Of a stretch of DNA of 42,083 nt, positions 1-8,725 are shown piece after piece. The stretch spans positions 1-42,083 of the forward strand of contig JALTKS010000096.1 of assembly GCA_027006175.1 (NCBI GenBank), given 5' to 3'. The notes below the pieces were generated by a model. The model made no database searches and was not told the DNA's origin. It saw only the letters and a list, made by a program, of their open reading frames with translations. The stretch comes from Gammaproteobacteria bacterium. GTDB taxonomy: Bacteria; Pseudomonadota; Gammaproteobacteria; AKS1. Positions within the stretch are counted from its first letter, which is position 1. Each line of letters begins with the position of its first letter. A program made the translations under genes and the position numbers.

Positions 1-91
1 ACTGATATGCTTAGGTAATTTATAACAAACGATTAACCCTTTTCCCTGAAATAAAAATTGATCATGTATCATGTGAAAAGGCTTTTGCTTT

Positions 92-727
92 TCATGCAAT
101 ACTCCGTTTGCTGTTTAACCAACGTGTGAGTGATTTCCATTGATCTAAATCTTGTTGTACGGCAGAAGGCGCCATTTCAAAAATGCTGATGCCACGTTCA
201 GCGGCACGAATATAATTTTGGGTATCACGTAATGTTGCGATGCGGGGGATTTTTAGGCGTTTGAGAAATTTCTCAAGGCTATGGAAGATAAGTGTGTTTT
301 CTTTGACGCGGTTAGCAACCACGGCAAGTTTGACTTCATCGCGGTTTACTTTACCAACGAGTAATAGTTCTTGAATAAAGTGTGCGGCTGCACGCATGTC
401 GATAGGGGATGGTAAGACGGGAATTACTAATGATTCTGCACGGCGTACTAAGGCGGTCAGTGTTTTACCGTGCACGGCGGCAGGGACATCGAGGATTAAA
501 ATGTCGATATTGCGCGGTGAGCGGAAACTGCCATCACCCGCATCAATGCCGAGTATCTCTGCGCGATTTTCAGGGCGTGCCTTTAGCCAGTCGAGGCTGG
601 AACCTTGTGGGTCAAAATCAGCAATAGCAACGGCATTGCCTTTATTGGCATAAAAGCCAGCAAGGTTGGTGGCGAGCGTGGTTTTACCACAGCCACCTTT
701 GGCATTAATAACCATGATTGTGCGCAT
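92..727 (-). CDS. Orphan ParA/MinD-family ATPase
   Basis: A 211-residue P-loop ATPase of the ParA/MinD superfamily, whose members dimerise on ATP and position DNA or protein cargo. The deviant Walker A motif KGGCGKTT is at residues 10-17 and includes the signature lysine K10. The switch DPQG is at 39-42 and a Walker B-like ILILD ends at D80. It is shorter than plasmid ParA (about 260-400 residues) and has no N-terminal DNA-binding domain, like orphan ParA proteins that position cellular cargo. No parB-like gene or parS repeat is visible. The ATG is preceded by AGGAG with good spacing. It is the last gene of the prlC-SH3-ubiD-mlaC run, 33 bases after mlaC. The fold is certain; the cargo is unknown. 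Confidence 0.85.
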   Translation of the reverse strand: MRTIMVINAKGGCGKTTLATNLAGFYANKGNAVAIADFDPQGSSLDWLKARPENRAEILGIDAGDGSFRSPRNIDILILDVPAAVHGKTLTALVRRAESLVIPVLPSPIDMRAAAHFIQELLLVGKVNRDEVKLAVVANRVKENTLIFHSLEKFLKRLKIPRIATLRDTQNYIRAAERGISIFEMAPSAVQQDLDQWKSLTRWLNSKRSIA

Positions 728-760
728 GGCGAGCTCCTAATTATTATTTTTGTTTACTGC

Positions 761-1462
761 TTATTGTGCAGAAACAGAATGATCTGTTTCAGTGGTATTA
801 CGCGATAAGACAGCTTTTTTATTACGAGCAGCTAATTTATTGATCAGCTTATCGAGTCCACCGCGTCTTATTTCACTCGCGAAGGAGCTGCGATAGGTGG
901 TTGCTAAACTAATACCTTCGACAGAAAGATCATAGATCATCCAATTAGAATCTTTAAGGTATAGGCTGTAGTGCACGGAGACAGGGGGTCTATCAGCCAG
1001 TTTAATTTCCATGCGCACGGTAACATCTTCCGGATCGTTATTGCGGAAGGGGAGATAACTAACATTATCTGCGTGCGAAATAATTTGATCGGAGAATTCG
1101 ACCATGGCAGTAACGTAGGTACGAACCAGGAAATTTTTAAATTCTTCGCTAAAGCGTTGACGTTGTTCTTCATTTGCGCGGCGCCAGTATTTTCCTAATA
1201 CTAATTGCCCAATACGGCGAAAATCGATATGTGGCAGAACGATATCTTCAACCAGACCAAAGGCGATATTAGCATCTTTCTTAATATCGCCATTATGCGC
1301 TTTTAATTCAGAAAGAAGTTTGACCGTGTTGGCTATCACTAGCTCTTGAGCCGGCGATGATTCTGCATTGACATTATTAGTGGTAATAAACAGTGAGCTT
1401 AAGACCAGTAACAGGCTGATATAAAATGAGTTATTTTTGTATTGAGACATAATTACCATCAC
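761..1462 (-). CDS. mlaC: MlaC/Ttg2D-family periplasmic phospholipid-binding protein
   Basis: About 230 residues with an N-terminal signal peptide (hydrophobic stretch, then a cleavage region near NVNA-ES). The body matches the MlaC/Ttg2D family: a helical start, a conserved segment around HIDFRRIGQLVLGKYWR, and the C-terminal signature SLATTYRSSFASEI followed by GGLDKLI. In characterised systems MlaC shuttles phospholipids across the periplasm between the outer-membrane MlaA complex and the inner-membrane MlaFEDB transporter. No mlaD, mlaE, mlaF or mlaB lies here, so this copy stands apart from the usual operon. Three candidate starts are close together: GTG at 1462, ATG at 1459 and ATG at 1450. 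An AAGGA lies about 13 bases before the GTG, so the exact start is open. Confidence 0.85.
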   Translation of the reverse strand: MMVIMSQYKNNSFYISLLLVLSSLFITTNNVNAESSPAQELVIANTVKLLSELKAHNGDIKKDANIAFGLVEDIVLPHIDFRRIGQLVLGKYWRRANEEQRQRFSEEFKNFLVRTYVTAMVEFSDQIISHADNVSYLPFRNNDPEDVTVRMEIKLADRPPVSVHYSLYLKDSNWMIYDLSVEGISLATTYRSSFASEIRRGGLDKLINKLAARNKKAVLSRNTTETDHSVSAQ

Positions 1463-1481
1463 AGTTAAATAGAGATCCTTT

Positions 1482-2969
1482 CTATTTGTCCATTATACCA
1501 ATATTTAGTTCAGACCAAAGGGCATCAACGCGTTTTTTTACAGATTCGTCCATACTAATCGCACTCCCCCACTCCCTATCGGTTTCCCCGGGCCATTTAT
1601 TGGTCGCATCGAAGCCCATTTTAGAGCCGAGACCGGAAACGGGTGAAGCAAAGTCCAGATAGTCAATTGGGGTATTTTCAACAATAGTGGTGTCACGGGC
1701 TGGATCCATACGGGTTGTCATTGCCCAGATGACATCGTTCCAGTCACGTACATTGACATCATCATCGGTGACGATGATGAATTTGGTGTACATAAATTGG
1801 CGTAAGAATGACCAGACACCAAACATCACGCGCTTGGCATGACCGGCGTATTGTTTTTTCATGCTGACGCATGCCATGCGATAGGAGCAACCTTCCGGTG
1901 GGAGATAGAAATCAACGATTTCCGGAAATTGTTTTTGCAGAATTGGTACAAAGACTTCATTCAGCGCAACACCCAGAATAGCGGGTTCATCAGGCGGACG
2001 ACCCGTGTAGGTACTGTGGTATATCGGGTCTTTTCGATGCGTAATACGATCAATGGTAAAAACAGGAAAACGCTCTACTTCATTATAATAACCGGTGTGA
2101 TCGCCAAAAGGCCCTTCATCCGCCATGTCGTCAGGGTGAATATGTCCTTCCAGAACAAATTCAGCACTTGCCGGTACTTGTAGATCGGAACCTATGCACT
2201 TAACCAGTTCGGTTTTACTGCCACGTAATAATCCAGCAAAGGCATATTCTGACAAGCTATCGGGAACAGGGGTCACGGCAGCCAAAATAGTCGCCGGATC
2301 AGCACCTAGCGCAACCGTAATTGGAAAAGGTTCGCCGGGGTGGGCTTGTTGCCAATCGGCAAAGTCGAGCGCGCCGCCTCTGTGCGCCAGCCAGCGCATG
2401 ATGACTTTGTTTTTAGCAATAACCTGTTGTCGATAGATACCAATATTCTGGCGATCTTTTTCGGGGCCTTTGGTGATCACAAGCCCCCAGCTAATCAAAG
2501 GTCCGGCATCGCCCGGCCAGCAGGTTTGCACCGGCAGTTTACCGAGATCAACATCGTCACCTTCAATAATCGTTTGTTGGCAATTGGCTTTATTGACCAC
2601 TTTCGGTGCCATATTCAGCACTTGTTTAAAGATGGGTAATTTATCCCAGGCATCTTTCATGCCCTTGGGTGGATCGGGTTCCTTGAGCATGGCGAGTAGC
2701 TTGCCAATTTCACGTAGCGCGGTGACAGACTCTTCACCCATACCCAGTGCAACGCGCTCTGGTGTACCAAATAGATTTCCCAGCACGGGTATGTCACTGC
2801 CTTTCGGGTTTTCAAATAAAAGTGCCGGACCACCCGCACGCAAGGTGCGATCACAAATCTCGGTCATTTCAAGATGTGGGTCAATTTCAACAGTGATGCG
2901 TTTTAGTTCACCACGTTGTTCAAGTAGCGAGATGAAATCGCGAAGATCGTTATATTTAAAAGAAGACAT
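1482..2969 (-). CDS. ubiD: UbiD, 3-octaprenyl-4-hydroxybenzoate carboxy-lyase
   Basis: 495 residues, essentially the length of E. coli UbiD (497). UbiD uses prenylated FMN, made by UbiX, to decarboxylate 4-hydroxy-3-polyprenylbenzoate in ubiquinone biosynthesis. Family hallmarks seen are [23 protein letters not shown] in the cofactor-binding region and the acidic active-site stretch [11 protein letters not shown]. No ubiX is visible in this window. It starts 6 bases after the SH3-domain gene stops and ends 19 bases before mlaC begins, so these genes are probably co-transcribed. Confidence 0.96.
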   Translation of the reverse strand: MSSFKYNDLRDFISLLEQRGELKRITVEIDPHLEMTEICDRTLRAGGPALLFENPKGSDIPVLGNLFGTPERVALGMGEESVTALREIGKLLAMLKEPDPPKGMKDAWDKLPIFKQVLNMAPKVVNKANCQQTIIEGDDVDLGKLPVQTCWPGDAGPLISWGLVITKGPEKDRQNIGIYRQQVIAKNKVIMRWLAHRGGALDFADWQQAHPGEPFPITVALGADPATILAAVTPVPDSLSEYAFAGLLRGSKTELVKCIGSDLQVPASAEFVLEGHIHPDDMADEGPFGDHTGYYNEVERFPVFTIDRITHRKDPIYHSTYTGRPPDEPAILGVALNEVFVPILQKQFPEIVDFYLPPEGCSYRMACVSMKKQYAGHAKRVMFGVWSFLRQFMYTKFIIVTDDDVNVRDWNDVIWAMTTRMDPARDTTIVENTPIDYLDFASPVSGLGSKMGFDATNKWPGETDREWGSAISMDESVKKRVDALWSELNIGIMDK

Positions 2970-2975
2970 AATAAA

Positions 2976-3857
2976 TTAAATTCTAAACCCGCCATGTCGT
3001 TTAAGGTTACGCCAGTCAAGCCATTTTATACCGGCGATGAAACCACTGATGGCTAATATGACCGAGCCAAGCAGTAACCAGAGTAATTTCAGTGTAATAC
3101 CTTCTTCGGAATTAACAGAGATGGAGGAAGCAGGAAGATTCAAGGCGTTACGCACCTGATTTAAAGTCGTGGTTAATTGCTTGTTTTGTGCGCGCAGGGA
3201 TATTAATTCTTTGTTATCTGTTTCGGGAGTAATATTTTTTTCTGCTGTTGGACTTTTAGCCGGTGCCACGGCAGGAGCTGCGGTTTTCTTTTTACGTAAG
3301 GCAATAATTGTTTCCTGGAGTTGTTTATTTTGCTTTACTACAGCGATATGTTGTTGCGATTTGTTTTGTAATTGTTTTTTTACCGCCGCCAATTCTTTTT
3401 TAAGTTTATTGGTTTTGTTCTGTAAGTTGCCGATCTCTTTATTTAATTTTTTATTTTTATCACTGGCATCATTTGATGTTTTAGCATTCACGTCAGCCAG
3501 TTGTTTTTGTGTCGCTTCTAGTTCTGCCTGAGCAAGGCTTAGTTTTTCATTCAATTGTTTTTGTTGGTCAGTTAAATCCAGCACAACAAGCTGTGCAGGT
3601 TTGCGATCAATAAGGTAAGAATTTTCAACCCAACCGGTGGTGCCATCGGGACTACGCACTTTTGCATATTCACCATTGCGTTCTAATACTTCAATGGGGG
3701 TGCCGGTTGGTAAGGCTTTAATTAAATTACTATCTGTTGAGGCTTGCTCATAAACACCCACTAATACTTTGTCTGTTACATAAAATGTTTTTGCCTGTAG
3801 CGTGGGCAGATAAAAAAGCAAGCTAAACAAAATCAGAACAAGCGCATTATTTTTCAT
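2976..3857 (-). CDS. SH3b-domain, coiled-coil, C-terminally anchored envelope protein (TIGR04211/YgiM type)
   Basis: 293 residues. The N-terminus is a signal peptide (about 1-22, ending LQA). A bacterial SH3 domain follows at about 24-87 (GVYEQASTDSNLIKALPTGTP then VRSPDGTTGWVE). A long lysine/glutamine-rich coiled coil spans about 95-190, then a low-complexity Ala/Pro/Lys stretch, a second short coiled coil and one transmembrane helix near 255-277. It ends with a basic tail. This order matches the TIGR04211 family, of which E. coli YgiM is the shorter relative. It is likely exported and inner-membrane anchored with the SH3 domain in the periplasm. SH3b domains often bind peptidoglycan, but the exact function is not established. 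Confidence 0.8.
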   Translation of the reverse strand: MKNNALVLILFSLLFYLPTLQAKTFYVTDKVLVGVYEQASTDSNLIKALPTGTPIEVLERNGEYAKVRSPDGTTGWVENSYLIDRKPAQLVVLDLTDQQKQLNEKLSLAQAELEATQKQLADVNAKTSNDASDKNKKLNKEIGNLQNKTNKLKKELAAVKKQLQNKSQQHIAVVKQNKQLQETIIALRKKKTAAPAVAPAKSPTAEKNITPETDNKELISLRAQNKQLTTTLNQVRNALNLPASSISVNSEEGITLKLLWLLLGSVILAISGFIAGIKWLDWRNLKRHGGFRI

Positions 3858-3880
3858 TATTATTCCTTGGTGCTTAATGT

Positions 3881-5920
3881 TTATGCGGCAATACCACTGT
3901 GACGCAGTAATGCGTCAATATTAGGCTCGCGACCTCTGAACTGAACAAACAATTCCATGGCATTGTGAGAGCCACCCTGCTCTAACACACTCGTCAGGAA
4001 ACGCTGTCCTGTTTCAGCATCAAATATATCGGTTTCTTCAAAGGCAGAAAAGGCATCGCTGGAAAGCACTTCAGCCCATTTATAGCTGTAATACCCTGCT
4101 GCATAGCCGCCCGAGAAGATATGCGTAAAACTGTTTGCAAAGCGGTTGAATGCAGGTGGAGTCACAACAGAGACATTTTTTCGTACATCGGCAATGAGTG
4201 CTTGCACATCGGTTGCTTTGTCAGGGTTAAATTCCATGTGCATTCTAAAATCGAACAACGCAAATTCTATTTGACGAACCATCTGCATACCGGACTGAAA
4301 ATTCTTCGCTGCATTTAAACGTTCAAACATGTCATCAGGTAAATGCTCATCGGTTTTGTAATGACGGGCGAACATCGCTAATGCGGGTTTTTGCCAACAC
4401 CAATTTTCCATAAACTGGCTTGGTAGTTCAACCGCATCCCATTCAACGCCATTAATACCCGACACGCCCATGTAGTTAATTTTAGTGAGCATGTGTTGTA
4501 GGCCATGACCAAATTCATGGAACAACGTAATGACTTCATCATGTGTAAATAATGCAGGATCATTCCCAACGGGAGGTGAAAAGTTACAGGTTAAATAGGC
4601 AACCGGTAACTGTACTTGATTGTCATGGCAGGTACGCACAATGCATTCGTCCATCCATGCACCACCGCGTTTTTTATTACGGGCGTAAAGATCTAAATAA
4701 AACTGTCCACGCGCCTCACCTTGTTTATCCTGAATTTCAAAGAAGCGCACATCTTTATGCCAGGTATCAACATCGTTACGTTCGATAACGTTCATACCAT
4801 ATAACTTGTTGATAACGGCAAACATGCCATCTAGCACGCGGTTTTCAGGGAAGTAGGGTTTTAGTTCTTCTTGAGAAATTGAAAATTGATGTTCGCGTAA
4901 TTTTTCACTGTAATAGGCATTGTCCCAGGCTTCGAGTTGCTCTATACCATCTGTTTCTCGGGCAAAGTCTTGTAGTTCTTTGTATTCTTCGCGCGCCATT
5001 GGTAATGAGCGTTCGGCAAGGTCGCTAAGAAAATCGATAACTTGTTTTGTGTCTGTGGCCATTTTTTTAGCAAGCGATCGTTCAGCGTAATTATTAAATC
5101 CTAATAATTGAGCTGCTTCATGGCGACGCTTAAGAATATCCTGAATTAAGCCAGCGTTATCCCATTTACCCGCTTGAGGACCTTGATCGGAGGCGCGCGT
5201 GACGTAGGCAGTGTACATTTCTTCACGTAAGGCACGATCATCGGCATAGGTCATAATGGGGAAGTAGGAAGGAAACTCAAGACTGAATAACCAACCCGAC
5301 TTGCCTTCTTTCTTGGCGCTTTGTCTTGCTAAGGCAATGGCTGTTTCAGGCAGTCCTGCGAGCAGTTTTTCATCATCGATGTATTTATCCCAACCATGGG
5401 TGGCATCGAGCACATTTTCTTCAAATTTTGAGGTTAGTTTTGAGAGTTCCTGCATTAAGGTTTTGTAACGTTGTTTGTCATCATTATCTAAACCAATCCC
5501 GGAAAGCTCAAAATCACGCAGGGCATTGTCAATAATTTTTTTCTGTGCGGCATCAAGTTGTTTGAAGCCTTCACTATGACGAACATATTGGTAGGCAGCG
5601 AATAGCTCGGCGTTTTGCCCCATCTCGGTACCGTACTCACTCAGCTTGGGCAAGCAGGTGTTGTAGGCTTCACGCAGTGCATCTGAATTCACAACTGAAT
5701 TCATGTGACTCACGGGTGACCAGGTACGTGAAAGTTTTTCATCTATATCTTCAATCGGTTTAACAAGATTATCCCAGCTGTAGTCATCGGTGGCACTGAG
5801 TAAGTTGGCGACTTTCTGGCGAGATTCTGCCAACAGGGTATCGATCGCCGGTTCGACGTGTTCGGCTTTAATCTTGGAAAAAGGGGGCAGGCCATTGATA
5901 GATAGCAGTGGATTACTCAT
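3881..5920 (-). CDS. prlC: Oligopeptidase A (M3 zinc metallopeptidase)
   Basis: 679 residues, the usual length of PrlC/OpdA (E. coli 680). The zinc motif HEFGH begins at H468, and the downstream conserved region around VEWDAVELPSQFMENW carries the third zinc ligand glutamate. Oligopeptidase A is a cytosolic thimet-type peptidase that degrades short peptides, including cleaved signal peptides. The ATG at 5920 gives the family N-terminus (MSNPLLSINGLPPF). It heads a minus-strand run of five closely spaced genes and diverges from srkA. Confidence 0.97.
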   Translation of the reverse strand: MSNPLLSINGLPPFSKIKAEHVEPAIDTLLAESRQKVANLLSATDDYSWDNLVKPIEDIDEKLSRTWSPVSHMNSVVNSDALREAYNTCLPKLSEYGTEMGQNAELFAAYQYVRHSEGFKQLDAAQKKIIDNALRDFELSGIGLDNDDKQRYKTLMQELSKLTSKFEENVLDATHGWDKYIDDEKLLAGLPETAIALARQSAKKEGKSGWLFSLEFPSYFPIMTYADDRALREEMYTAYVTRASDQGPQAGKWDNAGLIQDILKRRHEAAQLLGFNNYAERSLAKKMATDTKQVIDFLSDLAERSLPMAREEYKELQDFARETDGIEQLEAWDNAYYSEKLREHQFSISQEELKPYFPENRVLDGMFAVINKLYGMNVIERNDVDTWHKDVRFFEIQDKQGEARGQFYLDLYARNKKRGGAWMDECIVRTCHDNQVQLPVAYLTCNFSPPVGNDPALFTHDEVITLFHEFGHGLQHMLTKINYMGVSGINGVEWDAVELPSQFMENWCWQKPALAMFARHYKTDEHLPDDMFERLNAAKNFQSGMQMVRQIEFALFDFRMHMEFNPDKATDVQALIADVRKNVSVVTPPAFNRFANSFTHIFSGGYAAGYYSYKWAEVLSSDAFSAFEETDIFDAETGQRFLTSVLEQGGSHNAMELFVQFRGREPNIDALLRHSGIAA

Positions 5921-5933
5921 GCAGTGTGTTACC

Positions 5934-5961
5934 TTGTGTTATATGAATTCTTATCTATTAT
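5934..5961 (+). promoter_or_regulatory. Possible sigma-70 promoter for srkA
   Basis: TTGTGT at 5934-5939 and TATTAT at 5956-5961 are 16 bases apart in the 83-base gap between divergent prlC and srkA. The -10 matches consensus at five of six bases; the -35 is weak. The predicted transcript would begin about 35 bases before the srkA ATG. This is a pattern match only. Confidence 0.3.
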
Positions 5962-6003
5962 GCCTAGCTTCTTTGTATAAGGCTAAAGCGTTACTGAAAA
6001 ATA

Positions 6004-6999
6004 ATGAAAAACCCAGACGAAATATCAGACTTTTATGATCTTGGTCCAGGCGCGATCCTGGATGCGGTTGAAATGTTAGGTTTAAAGGTTGATGGTAGTT
6101 TATTAGCGCTGAATAGCTATGAAAACCGTGTTTATCGAGTCGGTATTGAATCGGATGCGCCGGTTGTTGTTAAATTTTATCGTCCTCAGCGTTGGAGTGA
6201 CGAGACTATTTTGGAGGAACACGCGTTTGCCAGAGAACTCGCTGAGGTTGAAATACCCGTTGTTGCCCCCATCACAGGTGATAGTGGTTCAAGTCTTTAT
6301 TTTCATGCTGGTCATCGTTTTGCTGTGTTTCCTTGTTTAGGTGGACGCACACCGGAATTAAATGGAGGCGATGACTATGTTTTGATGGGACGCTTTATTG
6401 GCCGGATACATGCGGTTGGTGGCTTGCGTCCATTTCAACATCGCCCCAGTGTCGATATTGACAGTTACGCAAGACAGTCATATCAGTTTGTGCTGGAAAA
6501 TGGCTTTATTCCAAAAGAACTGGAGTTGGCCTACCGTAGTCTGGTAGAGGATATTTTACCAATACTCGATGCGGGTTATGAACAGGCAGGTACTATCCGA
6601 AACATACGATTGCACGGCGATTGTCATGCAGGAAATATTCTCTGGACAGACACAGGCCCTCATTTTGTTGATCTGGATGATTGTCGAACGGGCCCGGCTA
6701 TTCAGGATCTATGGATGTTATTGAATGGTTCGAGGCAAGATATGACCATGCAAATTGCTGATTTACTGGATGGTTATACCGAATTTTGTGAATTTGAGCC
6801 GCGTGAGTTGCACTTGCTTGAGGTGCTGAGAACAATGCGTTTACTGCATTATTCGGCCTGGTTAGCGAGGCGTTGGGATGATCCGGCCTTTCCGAGGACA
6901 TTCCCCTGGTTTAATACCAACCGTTATTGGGAAGAGCAAATACTTGCCTTGCGTGAGCAATTTGCGATGTTGCAGGAACCGGCGTTGGTGTGGAATTAA
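6004..6999 (+). CDS. srkA: SrkA/YihE-family stress response Ser/Thr kinase
   Basis: 331 residues (E. coli SrkA 328). It belongs to the aminoglycoside phosphotransferase/choline-kinase fold. The catalytic loop HGDCHAGN starts at H204 and the metal-binding DLDDC begins at D223, so the kinase active site is intact. SrkA is a cytosolic protein kinase that in E. coli counters MazEF-linked and Cpx-related stress death. In E. coli yihE sits upstream of dsbA; here it is a single gene divergent from prlC. No strong ribosome-binding site is visible before the ATG, but the N-terminus fits the family. A hairpin follows the stop at 7009-7030. Confidence 0.92.
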   Translation: MKNPDEISDFYDLGPGAILDAVEMLGLKVDGSLLALNSYENRVYRVGIESDAPVVVKFYRPQRWSDETILEEHAFARELAEVEIPVVAPITGDSGSSLYFHAGHRFAVFPCLGGRTPELNGGDDYVLMGRFIGRIHAVGGLRPFQHRPSVDIDSYARQSYQFVLENGFIPKELELAYRSLVEDILPILDAGYEQAGTIRNIRLHGDCHAGNILWTDTGPHFVDLDDCRTGPAIQDLWMLLNGSRQDMTMQIADLLDGYTEFCEFEPRELHLLEVLRTMRLLHYSAWLARRWDDPAFPRTFPWFNTNRYWEEQILALREQFAMLQEPALVWN

Positions 7000-7008
7000 A
7001 ATAGCACC

Positions 7009-7030
7009 GAGTCGGTATCCGTACCGACTC
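7009..7030. terminator. Hairpin between convergent srkA and a small ORF
   Basis: A perfect 9-base inverted repeat GAGTCGGTA / TACCGACTC with the 4-base loop TCCG begins 10 bases after the srkA stop and lies 25 bases beyond the stop of the minus-strand small ORF. It is preceded by AAAAT and followed by CTTTGG on the plus strand, so the U-tract is short in both directions. It is probably a two-way transcription terminator, but the weak T-run lowers confidence. Confidence 0.55.
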
Positions 7031-7054
7031 TTTGGTACTACTGAGGACCCGGTA

Positions 7055-7168
7055 TTAGCCGATCATGTTGGCGAGAAAGATTAAACCAACGGTTAGAACG
7101 ACTAGAACAATGATTGGCTTACTTAACATGTCGGTAATGCTGTCATTTTGCATAGGTTGATGGTGCAT
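7055..7168 (-). CDS. Small single-pass membrane protein, 37 aa, unknown
   Basis: An open frame of 37 codons plus TAA. It starts at an ATG preceded by AGGAG with 6 bases of spacing, the best ribosome-binding site nearby. The product begins MHHQPMQNDSITDML, a polar and histidine-containing head, followed by a hydrophobic segment at about residues 19-36 (PIIVLVVLTVGLIFLAN), ending MIG. It resembles the many single-helix small proteins that sit in the inner membrane and modify a larger complex. I do not recognise the family. A perfect FNR-type site lies 72 bases upstream with a -10-like TAATCT at the class II distance, and a hairpin follows the stop. The signals at both ends make a real gene likely. 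Confidence 0.65.
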   Translation of the reverse strand: MHHQPMQNDSITDMLSKPIIVLVVLTVGLIFLANMIG

Positions 7169-7212
7169 GGCGCTCTCCTACTGGATGAATGATTATGTTA
7201 ATAGTGACTGCG

Positions 7213-7254
7213 AGATTAGCCCTATGAGTTGTGCGGGTAATTGATCTAGATCAA
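7213..7254 (-). promoter_or_regulatory. Perfect FNR/Anr-type box with class II promoter geometry
   Basis: TTGATCTAGATCAA at 7241-7254 is an exact match to the FNR consensus TTGAT-N4-ATCAA. On the minus strand, placing the box centre at -41.5 puts TAATCT (7213-7218) exactly at -12 to -7 and the start of transcription near 7206, leaving a 38-base leader before the small membrane protein. On the plus strand the same box could act on gor, with a TATCTT (7276-7281) near the expected -10. FNR-family regulators act at low oxygen. The match is direct; the use is inferred. Confidence 0.6.
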
Positions 7255-7372
7255 TAAAATGCGGAATAGTATTTTTATCTTTTATTTTCAGTTAGTTATG
7301 TTGTATTGTGGGTTTAATAATAGCTAGCTAATATCGTGTAAGAAGTTTGTTTTATTTATTTCGGAGTAAAAA

Positions 7373-8722
7373 ATGTCCAAACATTACGATTTGATCGCCA
7401 TTGGTGGCGGTAGCGGTGGTTTATCTGCAGCGGAACGCGCAGCAAAATACGGCGCTAAAACCGCCGTAATAGAAAAAGGGTTGATGGGGGGCACCTGCGT
7501 TAACGTGGGCTGTGTACCGAAAAAGATCATGTGGTATGCCGGAATGCTCTCGCATGCACTCGATGATGCCAGGGGCTACGGGTTTGGTGTAAAGCGCCTC
7601 GGCCATGACTGGCAAAAATTAGTCGATGGCCGTCAGGAATATATTAAGGGCATTAATGACTGGTATCACACCTATTTAAAAGACTCGAATATTGACGAGA
7701 TTACCGGTGAAGCACGCTTTGTTGATGCAAACACGCTTGACGTAAATGGTGAACAGTTCACGGCAGATCATATTGTGATTGCACCGGGAACAACGCCGGT
7801 TATACCCGATATTCCCGGTGCCGAGTTAGGCATGACCTCGGATGGCTTTTTTGCATTGAATGAGCCACCTCGCCGTATTGCCGTGGTTGGCTCAGGTTAT
7901 ATTGCCGTAGAAATCGCTGGTTTATTACGCGCACTGGGTTGTGACGTGACTTTAATTATTCGTAGTGAAACAGTATTACGAGGGTTTGATGCCATGCTGC
8001 GAAATGTATTGATGGAAGAAATGATTACGGCAGGTATCAATATGATGTCGAGCATGCAAATTGAAAAGGTTGTTAAAGAAGACGATGAAAGCCTTACCTT
8101 GCATTGCGATCATGGTCACGTTATTAGCGGGTATGATGAAGTGTTATGGGCAATTGGACGTGAGCCACTGACAGCAGATTTAAACCTGTCGGCGGCGGGC
8201 GTAGAAATGGATACGCGTGGCTATATTCCTACAGATGCCTTTCAAAATACCAATGTGAATAATATTTATGCGGTGGGCGATGTCACAGGACAAGCTGCAC
8301 TGACGCCTGTCGCGATTGCTGCTGCACGCCGTTTGTCTGATCGGTTATTTGATAATCAAGCGGATCGAAAACTGGATTACACGGATATACCAACCGTGGT
8401 ATTTAGTCACCCACCGATTGGTACCGTGGGTTTAAGTGAAGAGCAGGCGCGCAAAGAACATGGTGAAGCCGTGAACGTATATACATCACAATTTACGCCA
8501 ATGTATAACGCCTTAACGGAACACAAAACCCAAACAGCCATGAAGCTGGTCTGTGTGGGTGCACAGGAAAAAGTGGTGGGCATACATATTATAGGTTTGG
8601 GTGCGGACGAAATGTTACAGGGTTTTGCGGTGGCGTTAAAAATGGGTGCAACGAAGAAAGATCTTGATGATACGGTTGCTATTCACCCAAGTAGTGCGGA
8701 AGAATTTGTGACCATGAGGTAA
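7373..8722 (+). CDS. gor: Glutathione-disulfide reductase
   Basis: 449 residues (E. coli Gor 450). The FAD-binding GGGSGG is at 11-16, and the redox-active pair C42/C47 in [13 protein letters not shown] is at the same positions as in E. coli. A second dinucleotide-binding motif [11 protein letters not shown] follows, and the C-terminal [12 protein letters not shown] carries the catalytic histidine-glutamate pair. The enzyme reduces glutathione disulfide with NADPH in the cytosol. GGAG lies upstream of the ATG at 7373. The gene probably forms an operon with the downstream gamma-carbonic anhydrase gene and shares its upstream region with the FNR-type site. Confidence 0.96.
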   Translation: MSKHYDLIAIGGGSGGLSAAERAAKYGAKTAVIEKGLMGGTCVNVGCVPKKIMWYAGMLSHALDDARGYGFGVKRLGHDWQKLVDGRQEYIKGINDWYHTYLKDSNIDEITGEARFVDANTLDVNGEQFTADHIVIAPGTTPVIPDIPGAELGMTSDGFFALNEPPRRIAVVGSGYIAVEIAGLLRALGCDVTLIIRSETVLRGFDAMLRNVLMEEMITAGINMMSSMQIEKVVKEDDESLTLHCDHGHVISGYDEVLWAIGREPLTADLNLSAAGVEMDTRGYIPTDAFQNTNVNNIYAVGDVTGQAALTPVAIAAARRLSDRLFDNQADRKLDYTDIPTVVFSHPPIGTVGLSEEQARKEHGEAVNVYTSQFTPMYNALTEHKTQTAMKLVCVGAQEKVVGIHIIGLGADEMLQGFAVALKMGATKKDLDDTVAIHPSSAEEFVTMR

Positions 8723-8725
8723 TAC

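Noticed and set aside
58-71. A second FNR-like site, TTGATCATGTATCA
   Set aside because: The half-sites are separated by five bases and the second is incomplete, unlike the exact N4 spacing at 7241-7254; it also lies downstream of the ParA gene.
1-91. A terminator after the ParA gene (GAAAAG/CTTTTC near 75-93)
   Set aside because: The repeat is almost pure A/T with a single G-C closure and overlaps the stop codon, so it is too weak to call.
2470-2979. A 169-residue plus-strand open frame
   Set aside because: It lies wholly opposite ubiD, has no family resemblance or ribosome-binding site, and is a shadow of the UbiD frame.
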